64,000 nucleotides of DNA, from positions 124,001 to 188,000 of the forward strand of contig NZ_RCDI01000003.1 in assembly GCF_003675875.1 (NCBI RefSeq), read 5' to 3'. This DNA comes from Halostella limicola. Lineage in GTDB: Archaea > Halobacteriota > Halobacteria > Halobacteriales > Natronoarchaeaceae. The position numbers were made by a program, and so were the translations under genes. This document shows, piece after piece, positions 17,468-26,221 of the stretch. Under the pieces are notes generated by a model that was not told the origin of the DNA, ran no database searches, and worked only from the letters and a program-made list of their open reading frames with translations. Numbering within the stretch: the first letter of the stretch is position 1; the number at the start of each line of letters is the position of its first letter.

Positions 17468-18070
17468 TTACTCGAACAGCTGGGCGACGTCCTGGTAGTT
17501 GCTCGCGACCTCGTCCCAGTCGACCACGTCGAAGAAGCCGTCGATGAAGCTACCGCGGTCCGGACCGTAGTCGTAGTAGTAGGAGTGTTCCCAGACGTCG
17601 AGCGCCATGATCGGGTGCGCGCCCCACAGCGCGTGCAGGTCGTGGCGGTCGACCTTCAGGTTGCGCAGCTGCTTGGCGACGGGGTCGTAGACGAGCAGCG
17701 CCCAGCCGCCCGCGGCGCCCGCTGCGGCCTCGAACTCGCCCTTCCAGGCCTCGTAGGAGCCGAAGTCCTCCTCGATGCGGTCGGCGAGTTCGCCCTCGGG
17801 CTCGCCGCCGCCGTCCGGGCTCATGTTCTCCCAGAACAGCGTGTGGAGATAGTGGCCACAGCCGTTGTGGGTGACGTTCTCCATCGCGGCGGGCGTCGAC
17901 TCGAAGTCGCCCTCCTGACGGTTCTGTTCGAGCTCCTCCTCGGCGCTGTTGAGCCCGTTGACGTACCCCTGATGGTGGGTGTCGTGATGCCAGGTGAGTA
18001 CCTGCTCGCTGAGCGCCGGTTCCAGAGCGTCGTAATCGTACGGCAGTGGTGGTAGTTCGTGGTCGGACAT
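17468..18070 (-). CDS. sod: Superoxide dismutase, manganese/iron type
   Basis: 200 residues. It converts superoxide to oxygen and peroxide in the cytoplasm. Metal ligands are visible: His28 in TWHHDTHHQGYVN, the second His in NGCGHYLHTLFWENM, and Asp and His in ALDVWEHSYYYDY. The GGGEPEG stretch is typical of haloarchaeal enzymes. ATG 18070 is preceded by GGAGG eight bases upstream, which decides it over the in-frame start at 18085. The AT-rich region 18115-18170 upstream likely holds its promoter, and an oligo-T run follows the gene. Confidence 0.97.
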   Translation of the reverse strand: MSDHELPPLPYDYDALEPALSEQVLTWHHDTHHQGYVNGLNSAEEELEQNRQEGDFESTPAAMENVTHNGCGHYLHTLFWENMSPDGGGEPEGELADRIEEDFGSYEAWKGEFEAAAGAAGGWALLVYDPVAKQLRNLKVDRHDLHALWGAHPIMALDVWEHSYYYDYGPDRGSFIDGFFDVVDWDEVASNYQDVAQLFE

Positions 18071-18197
18071 AGTAAATTCCTCCACGAGTCTCTTCTCCGC
18101 ATCGCTTGTTAAAACTACATGAACCGGTCACCCTATCCGAAAATATATTTCAGTAAATAACTTTACAAGTGGTCGAACCCCTCCGGTGCTCCTGCGC

Positions 18198-19259
18198 TCA
18201 GTCGTCGGTACCGCCGTCGCCTCGCATCGCGCGGAGCAACGTGCCGCCCGCGAGCCCGCCTAGTCCGACGAGCGCGCCGAACCCCGGCATACCGGTTCCC
18301 GTGTCGGTGTCGTCGGTCTCGTTCGGGTTCTCGACGGCCGGACCGGCGGTCCCCTCGACGCTCGGGGCGTTCGGGACCGCCTCCCCGGTCAGCCGGATCA
18401 TGCTGCTCTCGCAGGGACCCGTTTTCGAGACGATGAACGGCGTTCCCCGCTCGATATCGTCCGCACCGCTGTCGGTGAAGACGTTCACCTCGGTCTGCTG
18501 GGGATCGTCCCGGAGGTTGTCGATCAGCAGTCCGTTGTACATGACCGACTCCTCGACGGACCAGTCCACCGTGCAGTTCGATATCGACTGCGGCGGGTCG
18601 GGCTGGTCGTTCGGCCTGTACGTGACGACCACGAACTGGCCGGCGTAGTTGCCCTCCCAGGGGCCGCCCTGTTCCTCGATCAGCAGCTCCCGCGTCCGAA
18701 GCGATCCCCCTTCGCCCTCCGACTCGTCCGTGGTCGTCTCGGTCGCCGTCGTAGTCTCGCCCTCGGTCGTCGTCTCGGTTCCTCTGCTTTCCGCCTCCGG
18801 CACCGGCTCTCCGGTGAGACGGACCCAGGTGTCCCCGCAGTCGCCCACGGCGGTAACGCGGAACGGGGTCCCCCGCTCTATCGACGGCGCTTCGCCGTCG
18901 GTGAAGACCGTCACGTTCGTCTTCTGCGGGTCATCGCTGACGCGGTCGACCAGGATCCCGTGGTACTGGACCGCTCGGTCGGCCCACTCCACGTCGCAGT
19001 TCGCGATCGAGTCGGGAGCGTTCGTCTGGTTGCCCGGTTTGAAAGTCACGACCACGAACTGGTCCCGGTAGTTCCCCTCCCAGGGTTCCCCCTGCTCCTC
19101 GATCACCATTTCCCGCTGGCCCTGTGATTCCTGTGCCCCCGCCGTTGCCGCCGTCAGCCCGATACCCCCTGCCGTCGCTCCGACGCCTGCGAGAAACGTC
19201 CGCCTGTTGATCGATGCTACGCTTCGCTGGTCGGTGGAGTCGGTAACGCCTTCCCCCAT
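18198..19259 (-). CDS. Tat-exported surface protein with two tandem domains and PGF-CTERM anchor
   Basis: 353 residues. A twin-arginine signal (NRRTFLAGVGATAGG, about 18-32) is followed by two copies of a domain of about 105 residues (about 49-155 and 187-293). Both contain IEEQG-PWEGNY, QFVVVT, two cysteines, DDPQ-T-V-VFTD and IERGTPF. A Thr/Glu-rich linker separates the copies, and a second acidic linker leads to PGFGALVGLGGLAGG and a basic tail, the archaeosortase-processed PGF-CTERM signal. The protein should be exported folded and lipid-anchored outside the cell. The domain's function is unknown; two conserved cysteines per copy suggest one disulphide each. It is monocistronic. Confidence 0.8.
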   Translation of the reverse strand: MGEGVTDSTDQRSVASINRRTFLAGVGATAGGIGLTAATAGAQESQGQREMVIEEQGEPWEGNYRDQFVVVTFKPGNQTNAPDSIANCDVEWADRAVQYHGILVDRVSDDPQKTNVTVFTDGEAPSIERGTPFRVTAVGDCGDTWVRLTGEPVPEAESRGTETTTEGETTTATETTTDESEGEGGSLRTRELLIEEQGGPWEGNYAGQFVVVTYRPNDQPDPPQSISNCTVDWSVEESVMYNGLLIDNLRDDPQQTEVNVFTDSGADDIERGTPFIVSKTGPCESSMIRLTGEAVPNAPSVEGTAGPAVENPNETDDTDTGTGMPGFGALVGLGGLAGGTLLRAMRGDGGTDD

Positions 19260-19338
19260 GGGGTTTCGTGGGGTTCCGAGACCCTAACGCTTGGCCAGCC
19301 TGTCAGCGGTTTCGGGAAAGGCGCAGCGACGGCCTCGG

Positions 19339-20736
19339 TCACTCCCCCCTTGCCGCCTCGAACGTCGCGAGCGCCGCCTCGCGGCGCTCCGCGTGGTCGA
19401 CGATCGGCGCGGGGTAGTCCGCCGCGACCCGCTCGCGCTCCGCCGGCGAGAGCTCGGGCCAGTCGTGGATCGCCTCGGCGGTCGCGTCGGCGAGTTCCGG
19501 GACGTACTCCCGCACGTACTCGCCGTCGGGGTCGAAGCGCTCGCCCTGTGTCGTCGGGTTGAAGATCCGGAAGTACGGCTGCGCGTCGGTGCCGGTGGAG
19601 GCGGCCCACTGCCACCCGCCGGCGTCGTTCGCCGGGTCGTGGTCGACGAGTCGCTCGCGGAACCAGTCGTACCCCTCGCGCCAGTCGATCAGGAGGTCCT
19701 TCGTGAGGAACGAGGCGACGATCATCCGCACGCGGTTGTGCATCCACCCCTCTTCGCGAAGCTGGCGCATCCCGGCGTCGACGATAGGGTAGCCCGTCTC
19801 GCCGTCCTTCCACGCCCGCAGGGCCGTCGAGTCCGCCCGCCACTCGATCGGGTTCTCGTAGGTCTTGTAGTTCTCCGTCACCGTCTGGGGGTCGTAGAAG
19901 AGGACGTGCGCGTAGAACTCCCGCCAGGCGAGCTGTCGCCGGAACTCTTCGACCGACTCCCGGTCCGCCTCGCTCTCGGCGTCGGCCATCGCGGCCTCGG
20001 TGGCGGCGTACACCGCTCGCACCCCTATCGTCCCCCACTTGAGGTGCGGCGACAGCCGCGAGGTGGCCGCGTCGGCGGGGTAGTCCCGTCGCTCGTCGTA
20101 CCGGTAGATAGCGTCGTCGGTGAACGCGTCGAGGCGCTCGCGGGCGCGGTCCGGGTCCGCCGGCGGAACGTCGGCTTCGGGCGAGTCGAACCCCAGTTCG
20201 TCGAGTGTCGGCAGGGGGTCGCCGCTCACGTCGGCCAGATCGCCCGGAGACGGCGGCTCGTAGGGCGACTCCTTCTCGCGGTCGAGCCACTTCCGTCCGA
20301 AGTAGGTGAACGTCTGGTAGGAGTCGCCGTCGGCCGTGGTGATCGATCCCGGGTCGTGGTGGAGGGTATCGCGAACCGCTTCGCGGGCGACGCCGGCGTC
20401 GTCCAGCGCGCGCCTGACCGCGGCGTCGCGCTCCCGGGCCAGTCCGGAGTAATCCCTCGCCCACGTCACGCCGTCGGCGTCGTGCTCCGCCGCGAGCGCG
20501 GGCAGGAGTTCGCGCGGGTCGCCGCGGCGAACGATCAGGTCGCTCCCCCGCTCGCGGTAGCGCTCCCTGAGCGACGCCAGCGCGTCGAGCATGAAGGCGA
20601 CCCGGGGCGACGACCCGTACGCCAGCACGTCCGGGTCGAACACGAAGACGGGGACGACCGGTCCCTCCTCCGCCGCGCGAGACAGCGCTCGGTTGTCCGC
20701 CGTCCGGAGGTCGCGCCGGTGCCAGTGAACTCGCAT
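19339..20736 (-). CDS. phr: Deoxyribodipyrimidine photolyase
   Basis: 465 residues. It repairs cyclobutane pyrimidine dimers using light, with FADH- as cofactor and an antenna pigment. The N-terminal Rossmann domain starts MRVHWHRRDLRTADN. The FAD domain has FRRQLAWREFYAHVLF, TGYPIVDAGMRQL, GWMHNRVRM and GGWQWAASTGTDAQPYFRIFNP. The start at 20736 gives the conserved opening; a longer reading to 20925 runs through the divergent promoter. The class matches known haloarchaeal Phr2-type enzymes. Confidence 0.95.
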   Translation of the reverse strand: MRVHWHRRDLRTADNRALSRAAEEGPVVPVFVFDPDVLAYGSSPRVAFMLDALASLRERYRERGSDLIVRRGDPRELLPALAAEHDADGVTWARDYSGLARERDAAVRRALDDAGVAREAVRDTLHHDPGSITTADGDSYQTFTYFGRKWLDREKESPYEPPSPGDLADVSGDPLPTLDELGFDSPEADVPPADPDRARERLDAFTDDAIYRYDERRDYPADAATSRLSPHLKWGTIGVRAVYAATEAAMADAESEADRESVEEFRRQLAWREFYAHVLFYDPQTVTENYKTYENPIEWRADSTALRAWKDGETGYPIVDAGMRQLREEGWMHNRVRMIVASFLTKDLLIDWREGYDWFRERLVDHDPANDAGGWQWAASTGTDAQPYFRIFNPTTQGERFDPDGEYVREYVPELADATAEAIHDWPELSPAERERVAADYPAPIVDHAERREAALATFEAARGE

Positions 20737-20750
20737 ACGCCCGCTGAGGA

Positions 20751-20771
20751 CGGACCGTTCAAAAAGGTCCG
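20751..20771 (-). promoter_or_regulatory. Inverted repeat with T-run before the photolyase gene
   Basis: CGGACC and GGTCCG flank a nine-base centre that reads TTTTTGAAC on the minus strand, 15-35 nt before the photolyase ATG. The T-rich centre falls where a TATA element of a leaderless transcript would sit, so the arms could be an operator. This is an inference from position only. Confidence 0.35.
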
Positions 20772-20883
20772 TGGCCTCGAGCGCTCGACCGGACCACCGC
20801 GCGGTCCGGATCTCTGCGACGCTGACGGCGCTGGGCCCGGGACGCCCCTTTCGACAGATCCGATACGCCCCTCGTACAGATAG

Positions 20884-20910
20884 TTTTATGACATATAGGG
20901 GAGAATATAA
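20884..20910 (+). promoter_or_regulatory. AT-rich core promoter of the DUF7504-type gene
   Basis: TTTTATGACATATA followed by AATATAACG lies 15-41 nt before the ATG at 20925, in sharp contrast to the GC-rich neighbourhood. This fits a TATA element of a leaderless or short-leader haloarchaeal transcript. Confidence 0.5.
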
Positions 20911-20924
20911 CGCCGATCGAAGCA

Positions 20925-21854
20925 ATGTCCGTAACCCACCAGATGCTCTCCGCCACGGGCCGTCACGCCGCCGTCCTGACTCGGAAGTTGGAGCCGAGGA
21001 GCAGGGAGGCGTGCTTCGACGTGGTCGCCGGCTGCTCCCCGGGTGAACGCAACGTCCTCGCCGTCACCTGGGACCTCTCCGCCCCCGAGTTCGTCGACCG
21101 GTGGCGCGCCCACGCCGACGCCGCGCCGGCCCGGTGCGGCGTGATCGACGTCGGCAGCGAGCCGGCCGAACGTCCCACCGCGCACGGCGACCTCTCCGCG
21201 TCCGAACCCTCCGCGCTCGACCGGATCCGAGCGGTCCCCGACGCCGCCGACCTCCCCGCGGTCCGCCAGGCGATAACGGCGTACCTCGACGCCTGGGACG
21301 CCGCGACGCCGACGGTCGTCTACCTCGACGCGGGCGGGGCGCTCCTCGACAGCGTCCCGCTTCCGTCCGTCACGGCGTTTCTCGGTCGCCTCCGCTCGAC
21401 GCTGGCGGCGGCCGACGCCGTCGCCTGTGCGGCGTTCGAGACGGAGGGGCGCGACGAGCGCACCCTCCGCCCCGTCGCCGAGGCGTTCGACGCGGTGCTG
21501 GAACTCGACGCCGATCGCTCCCGGCCGGCCGAGTACCCGGGCGGCCCCTCGGCCGACGAGCTGTTCGACGTCCTCTCGACGCGCCGTCGCCGCCTGGCGC
21601 TCCGCCACCTCCTGCGGGTCGGCGACGCTCTCCGCGTCGAGGAGCTCGCGGCGGGCGTCGCCGGAACGGCGTCTGACGGGGCCGAGGTCCGGGAGCGCCG
21701 CGAGCGCCTCCTGACGGGACTGCGCCACGTGGACCTGCCGAAGCTTGAGGACGCGGGGCTGGTCACGGTCTCTGACAGGGTCGTCTCCGCCACCGACGCG
21801 GTGGCGGCGGTCGAACCGCACCTCGCGCTGACCGCGACGGCGGACGTTCGGTGA
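20925..21854 (+). CDS. DUF7504-like RecA-fold protein fused to DUF7344-type winged helix
   Basis: 309 residues. The N-terminal two-thirds resemble the haloarchaeal RecA-superfamily group DUF7504: ERNVLAVTWDLSAPEFVDRW, then TPTVVYLDAGGALLD in the Walker B position. No Walker A loop remains, so nucleotide binding is doubtful. The last 90 residues (ADELFDVLSTRRRRLALRHLL ... VDLPKLEDAGLV) match the winged helix of DUF7344, which is also found alone at 44137-44559. The likely role is signal-linked DNA binding; the ligand is unknown. It is divergent from photolyase with a strong AT-rich promoter. Confidence 0.65.
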   Translation: MSVTHQMLSATGRHAAVLTRKLEPRSREACFDVVAGCSPGERNVLAVTWDLSAPEFVDRWRAHADAAPARCGVIDVGSEPAERPTAHGDLSASEPSALDRIRAVPDAADLPAVRQAITAYLDAWDAATPTVVYLDAGGALLDSVPLPSVTAFLGRLRSTLAAADAVACAAFETEGRDERTLRPVAEAFDAVLELDADRSRPAEYPGGPSADELFDVLSTRRRRLALRHLLRVGDALRVEELAAGVAGTASDGAEVRERRERLLTGLRHVDLPKLEDAGLVTVSDRVVSATDAVAAVEPHLALTATADVR

Positions 21855-21938
21855 TCGGTGCGGCTGCCGGGGTTCAGTCGGCGCGGCCGACGCCCGGTGA
21901 CTGTCCGCAGCGCCGGTCGCGGGGACGGGCAGCGGACG

Positions 21939-23000
21939 CTACAGCGGTTCGTCGCCCTCGATGATTCGCATCGCGCGCTCGCCGAGCGCCGGCACCGCCT
22001 CCTCCATCTTCGGGTACAGCGGGTCGTCGCCGTCGCCCTGCAGGTACCGCGCGAAGAACATCTCGCCGAGCGCGGCGAGCTTGTACACCGCGAGCGCCCG
22101 GTAGAAGCGGTCGTTCTCGTACTCGATCCCCGTGTGCGCCTCGTAGCGCTCCACGAGGTCGCGCCGCGTCGGGTAGCCCTCGCGCTCCATCACCTGCGTG
22201 CCCATGCCGGGCGCGGCGGGGGCCGGATCCTTCGGGTCGCGCCAGAACGAGAGCAGCCAGCCGAGGTCCGTGAGCGGGTCGCCGAGCGTGCTCATCTCCC
22301 AGTCGAAGACGCCGTCCAGCTCCGGCTCGTCGCCGGGGCCGTACATTACGTTGTCGAGCTTGTAGTCGCCGTGGACGAGCGTATGGGGGTGGTCCTCCGG
22401 CGCGTTCTCGGTCAGCCACTCCATCACGTCGTAGATGACCGGCACCTCGCGCTCGTCGGCCGTCTTCGAGAACGCCCACGTGAACTGCTCGGACCAGCGT
22501 TTCACCTGTCGCTCGGTGAACCCCTCGGGGTAGCCGAACTCCGCCAGGCCGACCGCCTCGACGTCGACCCCGTGGATCTTCGCCAGGCCGTCGACGAGTT
22601 CCTCGCCGACGCGCCGGCGCTTGTCCGGGGCGGCGAACCGGTCGGGCTCCTCGTCGCGGATGACGTCGCCGTCCAGCCGCTCCATCACGTAGAAGTCGCT
22701 CCCGATCACGTCGTGGTCGTCGCAGGCGAGCACCGTCGTCGGGAGCGGTACGGGGCCGTCCTGCAGCGCGTCGACGACGCGGTACTCGCGGAGGACGTCG
22801 TGGGCCTTGTCGGCCGTCTCGCCCGGCGGCGGCCGCCGGACGACGAAGTCCCGGTCGCCCCACCGGACGAACAGCGTCTCGTTGGAGTGTCCTTCCCGGT
22901 GGCGCTCCACCTCGAACTCGTCCGCCGGGCCGAGTTGCGACTCCAGGTACGCCCGGAGCGCGTCCTCGTCGACGAGGCGCTCGTAGTAGTCGTCCGCCAT
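21939..23000 (-). CDS. Aminoglycoside-phosphotransferase-like kinase (ACAD10/11 type)
   Basis: 353 residues with a small-molecule kinase fold. The catalytic loop LVHGDYKLDNVMY and metal-binding GVFDWEMSTLGDPLTDLGWL are intact, and the N-terminal VVRRPPPGE supplies the ATP lysine/arginine region. This is the type of APH-fold protein related to the kinase part of ACAD10/11, which acts on hydroxyacyl-CoAs in other organisms, not an antibiotic-resistance enzyme. It is divergent from the SDR gene at 23134, which could belong to the same acyl-CoA or hydroxy-acid pathway. The substrate is not established. Confidence 0.75.
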   Translation of the reverse strand: MADDYYERLVDEDALRAYLESQLGPADEFEVERHREGHSNETLFVRWGDRDFVVRRPPPGETADKAHDVLREYRVVDALQDGPVPLPTTVLACDDHDVIGSDFYVMERLDGDVIRDEEPDRFAAPDKRRRVGEELVDGLAKIHGVDVEAVGLAEFGYPEGFTERQVKRWSEQFTWAFSKTADEREVPVIYDVMEWLTENAPEDHPHTLVHGDYKLDNVMYGPGDEPELDGVFDWEMSTLGDPLTDLGWLLSFWRDPKDPAPAAPGMGTQVMEREGYPTRRDLVERYEAHTGIEYENDRFYRALAVYKLAALGEMFFARYLQGDGDDPLYPKMEEAVPALGERAMRIIEGDEPL

Positions 23001-23066
23001 ACCCTCCGGTAGGCGCGCATCCCGAATAAACTTCCGGGACGGTTATCGTTTCACGCTATCGTCCAA

Positions 23067-23075
23067 CTTTATGTG
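23067..23075 (+). promoter_or_regulatory. TATA-like element before the SDR gene
   Basis: CTTTATGTG within AACTTTATGTGA, 59 nt before the GTG start. The same nine bases occur before the sugar ABC operon at 38367-38375. It is placed suitably for a short-leader transcript of the SDR-F420 oxidoreductase operon. Confidence 0.4.
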
Positions 23076-23133
23076 AGTTGACTGTGTACGATGCCGTGCG
23101 AACAATGCACACGAAAGAACCGGAGGGATCGGC

Positions 23134-23910
23134 GTGACGGTCGAGCAGTTCCACGTCGACGGCGAGACGGCGATCGTAACGGGCGCGTCGAGCGGCATCG
23201 GAAAGGTGATCGCGGAGCGGTTCGCGGACGACGGCGTCGACGTCGTTGTCTGCTCGCGGGACATCGACAACGTCGAGCCGGTCGCCGACGGTATCCAGGA
23301 GAGCGAACGGCCCGGCGAGGCGCTCGCGGTGGAGTGCGACGTGACTGACCGCGACGCCGTCGAGGCGCTCGTCGACGCCACGGTCGAGGAGTTCGGCGGC
23401 CTGGACGTGCTGGTGAACAACGCCGGCGCGTCGTTCATGGCGAACTTCGACGACATCTCCCCGAACGGCTGGGAGACCATCGTCGACATCAACCTCACGG
23501 GCACCTACCACTGCACCCACGCCGCCGCGGAGCACCTGAAGGACGGCGGCGGCGCGGTGGTCAACCTCGCGAGCGTCGCCGGCGAGAAGGGCGCGCCGTA
23601 CATGAGCCACTACGCCGCCGCGAAGGCCGGCGTGGTCAACCTCACGAAGACGCTCTCCCACGAGTGGGCAGACGAGGGCGTCCGCGTCAACTGCATCTCG
23701 CCCGGGTTCGTCGCGACGCCGGGCGTCGAGAGCCAGATGGGCGTCTCCGCCGACGGGATCGACCGCTCGGAGGTCGAGCGCCGCATCGGGATGTCCGAGG
23801 AGATCGCGGACGTGGCGCAGTTCCTCGCCAGCCCGGCCTCGTCGTACGTCGTCGGGCAGACGATCACCCCCGCCGGGGTCCCCGACATCATGGAGAACCC
23901 CGATGTCTGA
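23134..23910 (+). CDS. Short-chain dehydrogenase/reductase (FabG-like)
   Basis: 258 residues. The NAD(P)-binding loop is TGASSGIG at 16-23, NNAG follows, and the active site is Ser in VNLASVAG with YAAAK. It reduces or oxidises an alcohol/ketone on a cofactor-bound substrate; acyl chains are the commonest for this subgroup. The GTG start at 23134 is backed by a GGAGGG ribosome site eight bases upstream. The F420-dependent oxidoreductase gene begins 13 nt after its stop, so the two form an operon. Confidence 0.88.
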   Translation: MTVEQFHVDGETAIVTGASSGIGKVIAERFADDGVDVVVCSRDIDNVEPVADGIQESERPGEALAVECDVTDRDAVEALVDATVEEFGGLDVLVNNAGASFMANFDDISPNGWETIVDINLTGTYHCTHAAAEHLKDGGGAVVNLASVAGEKGAPYMSHYAAAKAGVVNLTKTLSHEWADEGVRVNCISPGFVATPGVESQMGVSADGIDRSEVERRIGMSEEIADVAQFLASPASSYVVGQTITPAGVPDIMENPDV

Positions 23911-23922
23911 CGGGTGGAACCG

Positions 23923-24921
23923 ATGACCGACAGGACCGTCCACCTGCCGGTGGCCGCCCAGCCGAGCGTCGAGACGCTGGTCGACCTCTCGCGGCGGGCC
24001 GAGGACCTGGGCTACGAGCGAGCCTGGCTCCCCGAGACGTGGGGGCGCGACGGCGTCGCCGCGCTCACGAGCATCGCCCACGGGACTGAGGAGATCGGTA
24101 TCGGGCCGAGCATCTTCAACGTCTACTCGCGCTCCCCCGCGCTCATGGGCCAGTCCGCGGCGACGCTGCAGGAGATCTCCGACGGCCGCCTCCGCATGGG
24201 CATCGGCCCGAGCGGCCCCGCCGTCATCGAGGGGTGGCACGGGATCGACTTCGACCGGCCGCTCCGGCGTACCCGCGAGTACATCGACATCCTGCGGACG
24301 GTGCTCGCTGGCGAGGAATTGAACTACGACGGGGACATCTTCAACCTCGCCGGCTTCCGTCTGCGGTCCGAAGCACCGGAGCCGACGCCGCCGATCGACG
24401 TCGCGGCGATGGGACCGAAAGCCGTGGAGCTGTCGGGGCGATTCGCCGACGGCTGGCACGCGACCGTGTTCACGCCGGACGGCATGCGCGACCGCCTCGA
24501 AGACCTCCGCCGCGGGGCGGACCTCGGCGACCGCGACCCCGACGACGTCCGGGTGACGCTGTCGCTGACCTGCTGTGCGCTGGAGGACGGCGAGCGCGCC
24601 CGCGAACTCGGCGCGCAGCACTCCTCGTTCTACATCGGCGGCATGGGCACCTACTACCGCGACTCGCTGGCCCGGCAGGGCCACGAGGAGGTCGCCAACG
24701 AGGTGGCGTCCGCGTGGGCCAGCGGCGACCGCGAGCGGGCGAACGAACTCGTCGACGAGGAACTGCTCGACGACCTCGCCGCTGTCGGTACGCCCGAGGA
24801 GGCGCGCGAGCGGTTCCGGACGTTCGCCGACATCGACGGCGTCGACGCCATCGCCGTCGGGTTCCCGCGCGGCGCGAGCGTCGACGAGGCTCGCGAGACG
24901 CTCGACGCGCTCGCTCCCTGA
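23923..24921 (+). CDS. Coenzyme F420-dependent oxidoreductase, luciferase-like family
   Basis: 332 residues of TIM-barrel luciferase-like fold. AEDLGYERAWLPETWGRDG, GIGPSIFNVYSRSP and DGRLRMGIGPSG match F420-dependent members, specifically the haloarchaeal NP1902A group. It should transfer hydride between F420 and an unknown organic substrate. ATG 23923 is preferred to the GTG at 23914. It is co-transcribed with the SDR upstream, which suggests two consecutive redox steps. Confidence 0.85.
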   Translation: MTDRTVHLPVAAQPSVETLVDLSRRAEDLGYERAWLPETWGRDGVAALTSIAHGTEEIGIGPSIFNVYSRSPALMGQSAATLQEISDGRLRMGIGPSGPAVIEGWHGIDFDRPLRRTREYIDILRTVLAGEELNYDGDIFNLAGFRLRSEAPEPTPPIDVAAMGPKAVELSGRFADGWHATVFTPDGMRDRLEDLRRGADLGDRDPDDVRVTLSLTCCALEDGERARELGAQHSSFYIGGMGTYYRDSLARQGHEEVANEVASAWASGDRERANELVDEELLDDLAAVGTPEEARERFRTFADIDGVDAIAVGFPRGASVDEARETLDALAP

Positions 24922-24952
24922 AAAGATCGCGGCGGTCGTCGCCAGCGGTCGC

Positions 24953-25195
24953 CTACAGGTCGCGCTTCAGGCGGATCTCGTCGTCCGTCACTGCGTCGAC
25001 GTTCGCCTCCTGAAGCGGGTACGTGTCTTCGGTCGTGTCTCCCCAGCCCAGCTTGGACTTGATCTTGTCCGTGATCCCGGGGTCGGGGTCGACGTGGGCG
25101 GTGCCGCCGCTCACTTCCGTGACCATCCCAACCGTGTCGCCGTCCGCGTTCACGACGCTTTTCCCCTCGTCGTCGTCGGTGATGTTCGTTCGCAT
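24953..25195 (-). CDS. Small PRC-barrel-like haloarchaeal protein
   Basis: 80 residues, acidic, soluble. The opening DDEGKSVVNADGDTVGMVTEVSGGTAHVDPDPG is the beta-barrel pattern of PRC-type domains found in ribosome-maturation and photosystem proteins. The middle KIKSKLGWGDTTEDTYPL is seen in many haloarchaeal relatives. Function is unknown. A TATA-like CCTTATTGG on its strand lies about 30 nt before the ATG. Confidence 0.65.
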   Translation of the reverse strand: MRTNITDDDEGKSVVNADGDTVGMVTEVSGGTAHVDPDPGITDKIKSKLGWGDTTEDTYPLQEANVDAVTDDEIRLKRDL

Positions 25196-25440
25196 GACGG
25201 TCGGAAGGCCGACGGGTGACCCAATAAGGGGCGAGAATCGTTTCCGATCATTCGCCGACGAAGCAGTCCGTTACCGCTCCTGCGGCGCTCTCCGAACGGA
25301 CCGTGGCGGCCGGTAACGGGGGATTACCGGCGGTTCGACGGCGAGTTCGCTTATTTCCACAATTCCATATGTGTCGAAAGACGATAAGGTCCGGGAGAAA
25401 GAAAGGATTATCAACCTCCGACCGTAGAGGCTGGTAGCGA

Positions 25441-26154
25441 ATGGCACCCTCCACCGACGACCCCCGCATCAACGACGACTACGTTCGGACCCTCCCCACC
25501 GAGAACGGCGACGTGACCCTCGTCGGCGTCGTCCACGACCACCCCGCGAGCGTCCACCGCGTCCGGACGCTCGTCGAGACGCGAGCGCCCGACGCCGTGG
25601 CGCTCGAACTCTCCCCCCTCGCGCTCCCGCTGTTCGAGGCGTACGCGGAGGACGAGAAGACGCCCCCCGAGCTCGGCGGCGAGATGAGCGCCGCGATCCA
25701 GGCCGCCGACTGCGACGTCGTCGGTATCGACGCGCCGAGCCTCTCGTTCCTGCGCCGCCTCTTCGGCCGGATCCGGGAGGAACGCCCCGAACGGGATACC
25801 GTGGCACGCGTCCTGCGCGGCGTCGCCAGCGTCACGAAGCACGCGCTGACGTGTCGGATCGGCGCGAGTATCGCCCGGTGGACGGGCCGGACCGTCGAAC
25901 TCGACCGCCCGGTCGACCACGAGTGCACCCTCCGGGACGCCCCGACCGCACAGGCCGAAGACGAGCGGAAGCAGGCGAGCCAGAGCCTCTCGCTGCTTCG
26001 CGCGTTTGAGACGCCGGAGCCGATGCACCTCCGTGACGCCACCCGAGAGGAGTGCATGGCCGCCCGCCTGCGGGAGCTGAGCGCCGACGGAAACGTCGTC
26101 GCCGTGGTCGGGATCGACCACCTCGACGGCGTGAGCGGCGAATTCACCGCCTGA
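25441..26154 (+). CDS. TraB/PrgY-like protein without membrane domain
   Basis: 237 residues. VTLVGVVHDHPASVHRV, APDAVALELSPLALPLF and the closing VVAVVGIDHLDGVSGEF are the conserved strands of the TraB/PrgY (TIKI-like, erythromycin-esterase-related) fold, where His and Glu form a putative metalloprotease site. Most archaeal TraB proteins carry a C-terminal multi-pass membrane domain; here none is present, and the His of the usual GTAH is in VVHDH. It is a stand-alone gene followed by an oligo-T terminator. The substrate is unknown. Confidence 0.65.
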   Translation: MAPSTDDPRINDDYVRTLPTENGDVTLVGVVHDHPASVHRVRTLVETRAPDAVALELSPLALPLFEAYAEDEKTPPELGGEMSAAIQAADCDVVGIDAPSLSFLRRLFGRIREERPERDTVARVLRGVASVTKHALTCRIGASIARWTGRTVELDRPVDHECTLRDAPTAQAEDERKQASQSLSLLRAFETPEPMHLRDATREECMAARLRELSADGNVVAVVGIDHLDGVSGEFTA

Positions 26155-26189
26155 AAGAACCCTAGAGGAGTTCCACGAGGTTTACGGAC

Positions 26190-26195
26190 TTTTTT
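26190..26195 (+). terminator. Oligo-T run after the TraB-like gene
   Basis: Six consecutive T 36 nt after the stop of the TraB-like gene and before the next ATG at 26222, in GC-rich DNA. Likely an intrinsic terminator; it could also overlap the promoter of the next gene. Confidence 0.35.
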
Positions 26196-26221
26196 CCACG
26201 TGCCGCCCGTATCCAGGTTTC

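Noticed and set aside
14372-18055. 1227-codon plus-strand frame over the FAD/Fe-S and sod genes
   Set aside because: It spans two well-supported minus-strand genes and their spacer and has no recognisable domain.
21939-23000. Antibiotic-resistance aminoglycoside kinase
   Set aside because: The sequence follows the ACAD10/11-type branch and sits beside oxidoreductases; nothing points to drug resistance.
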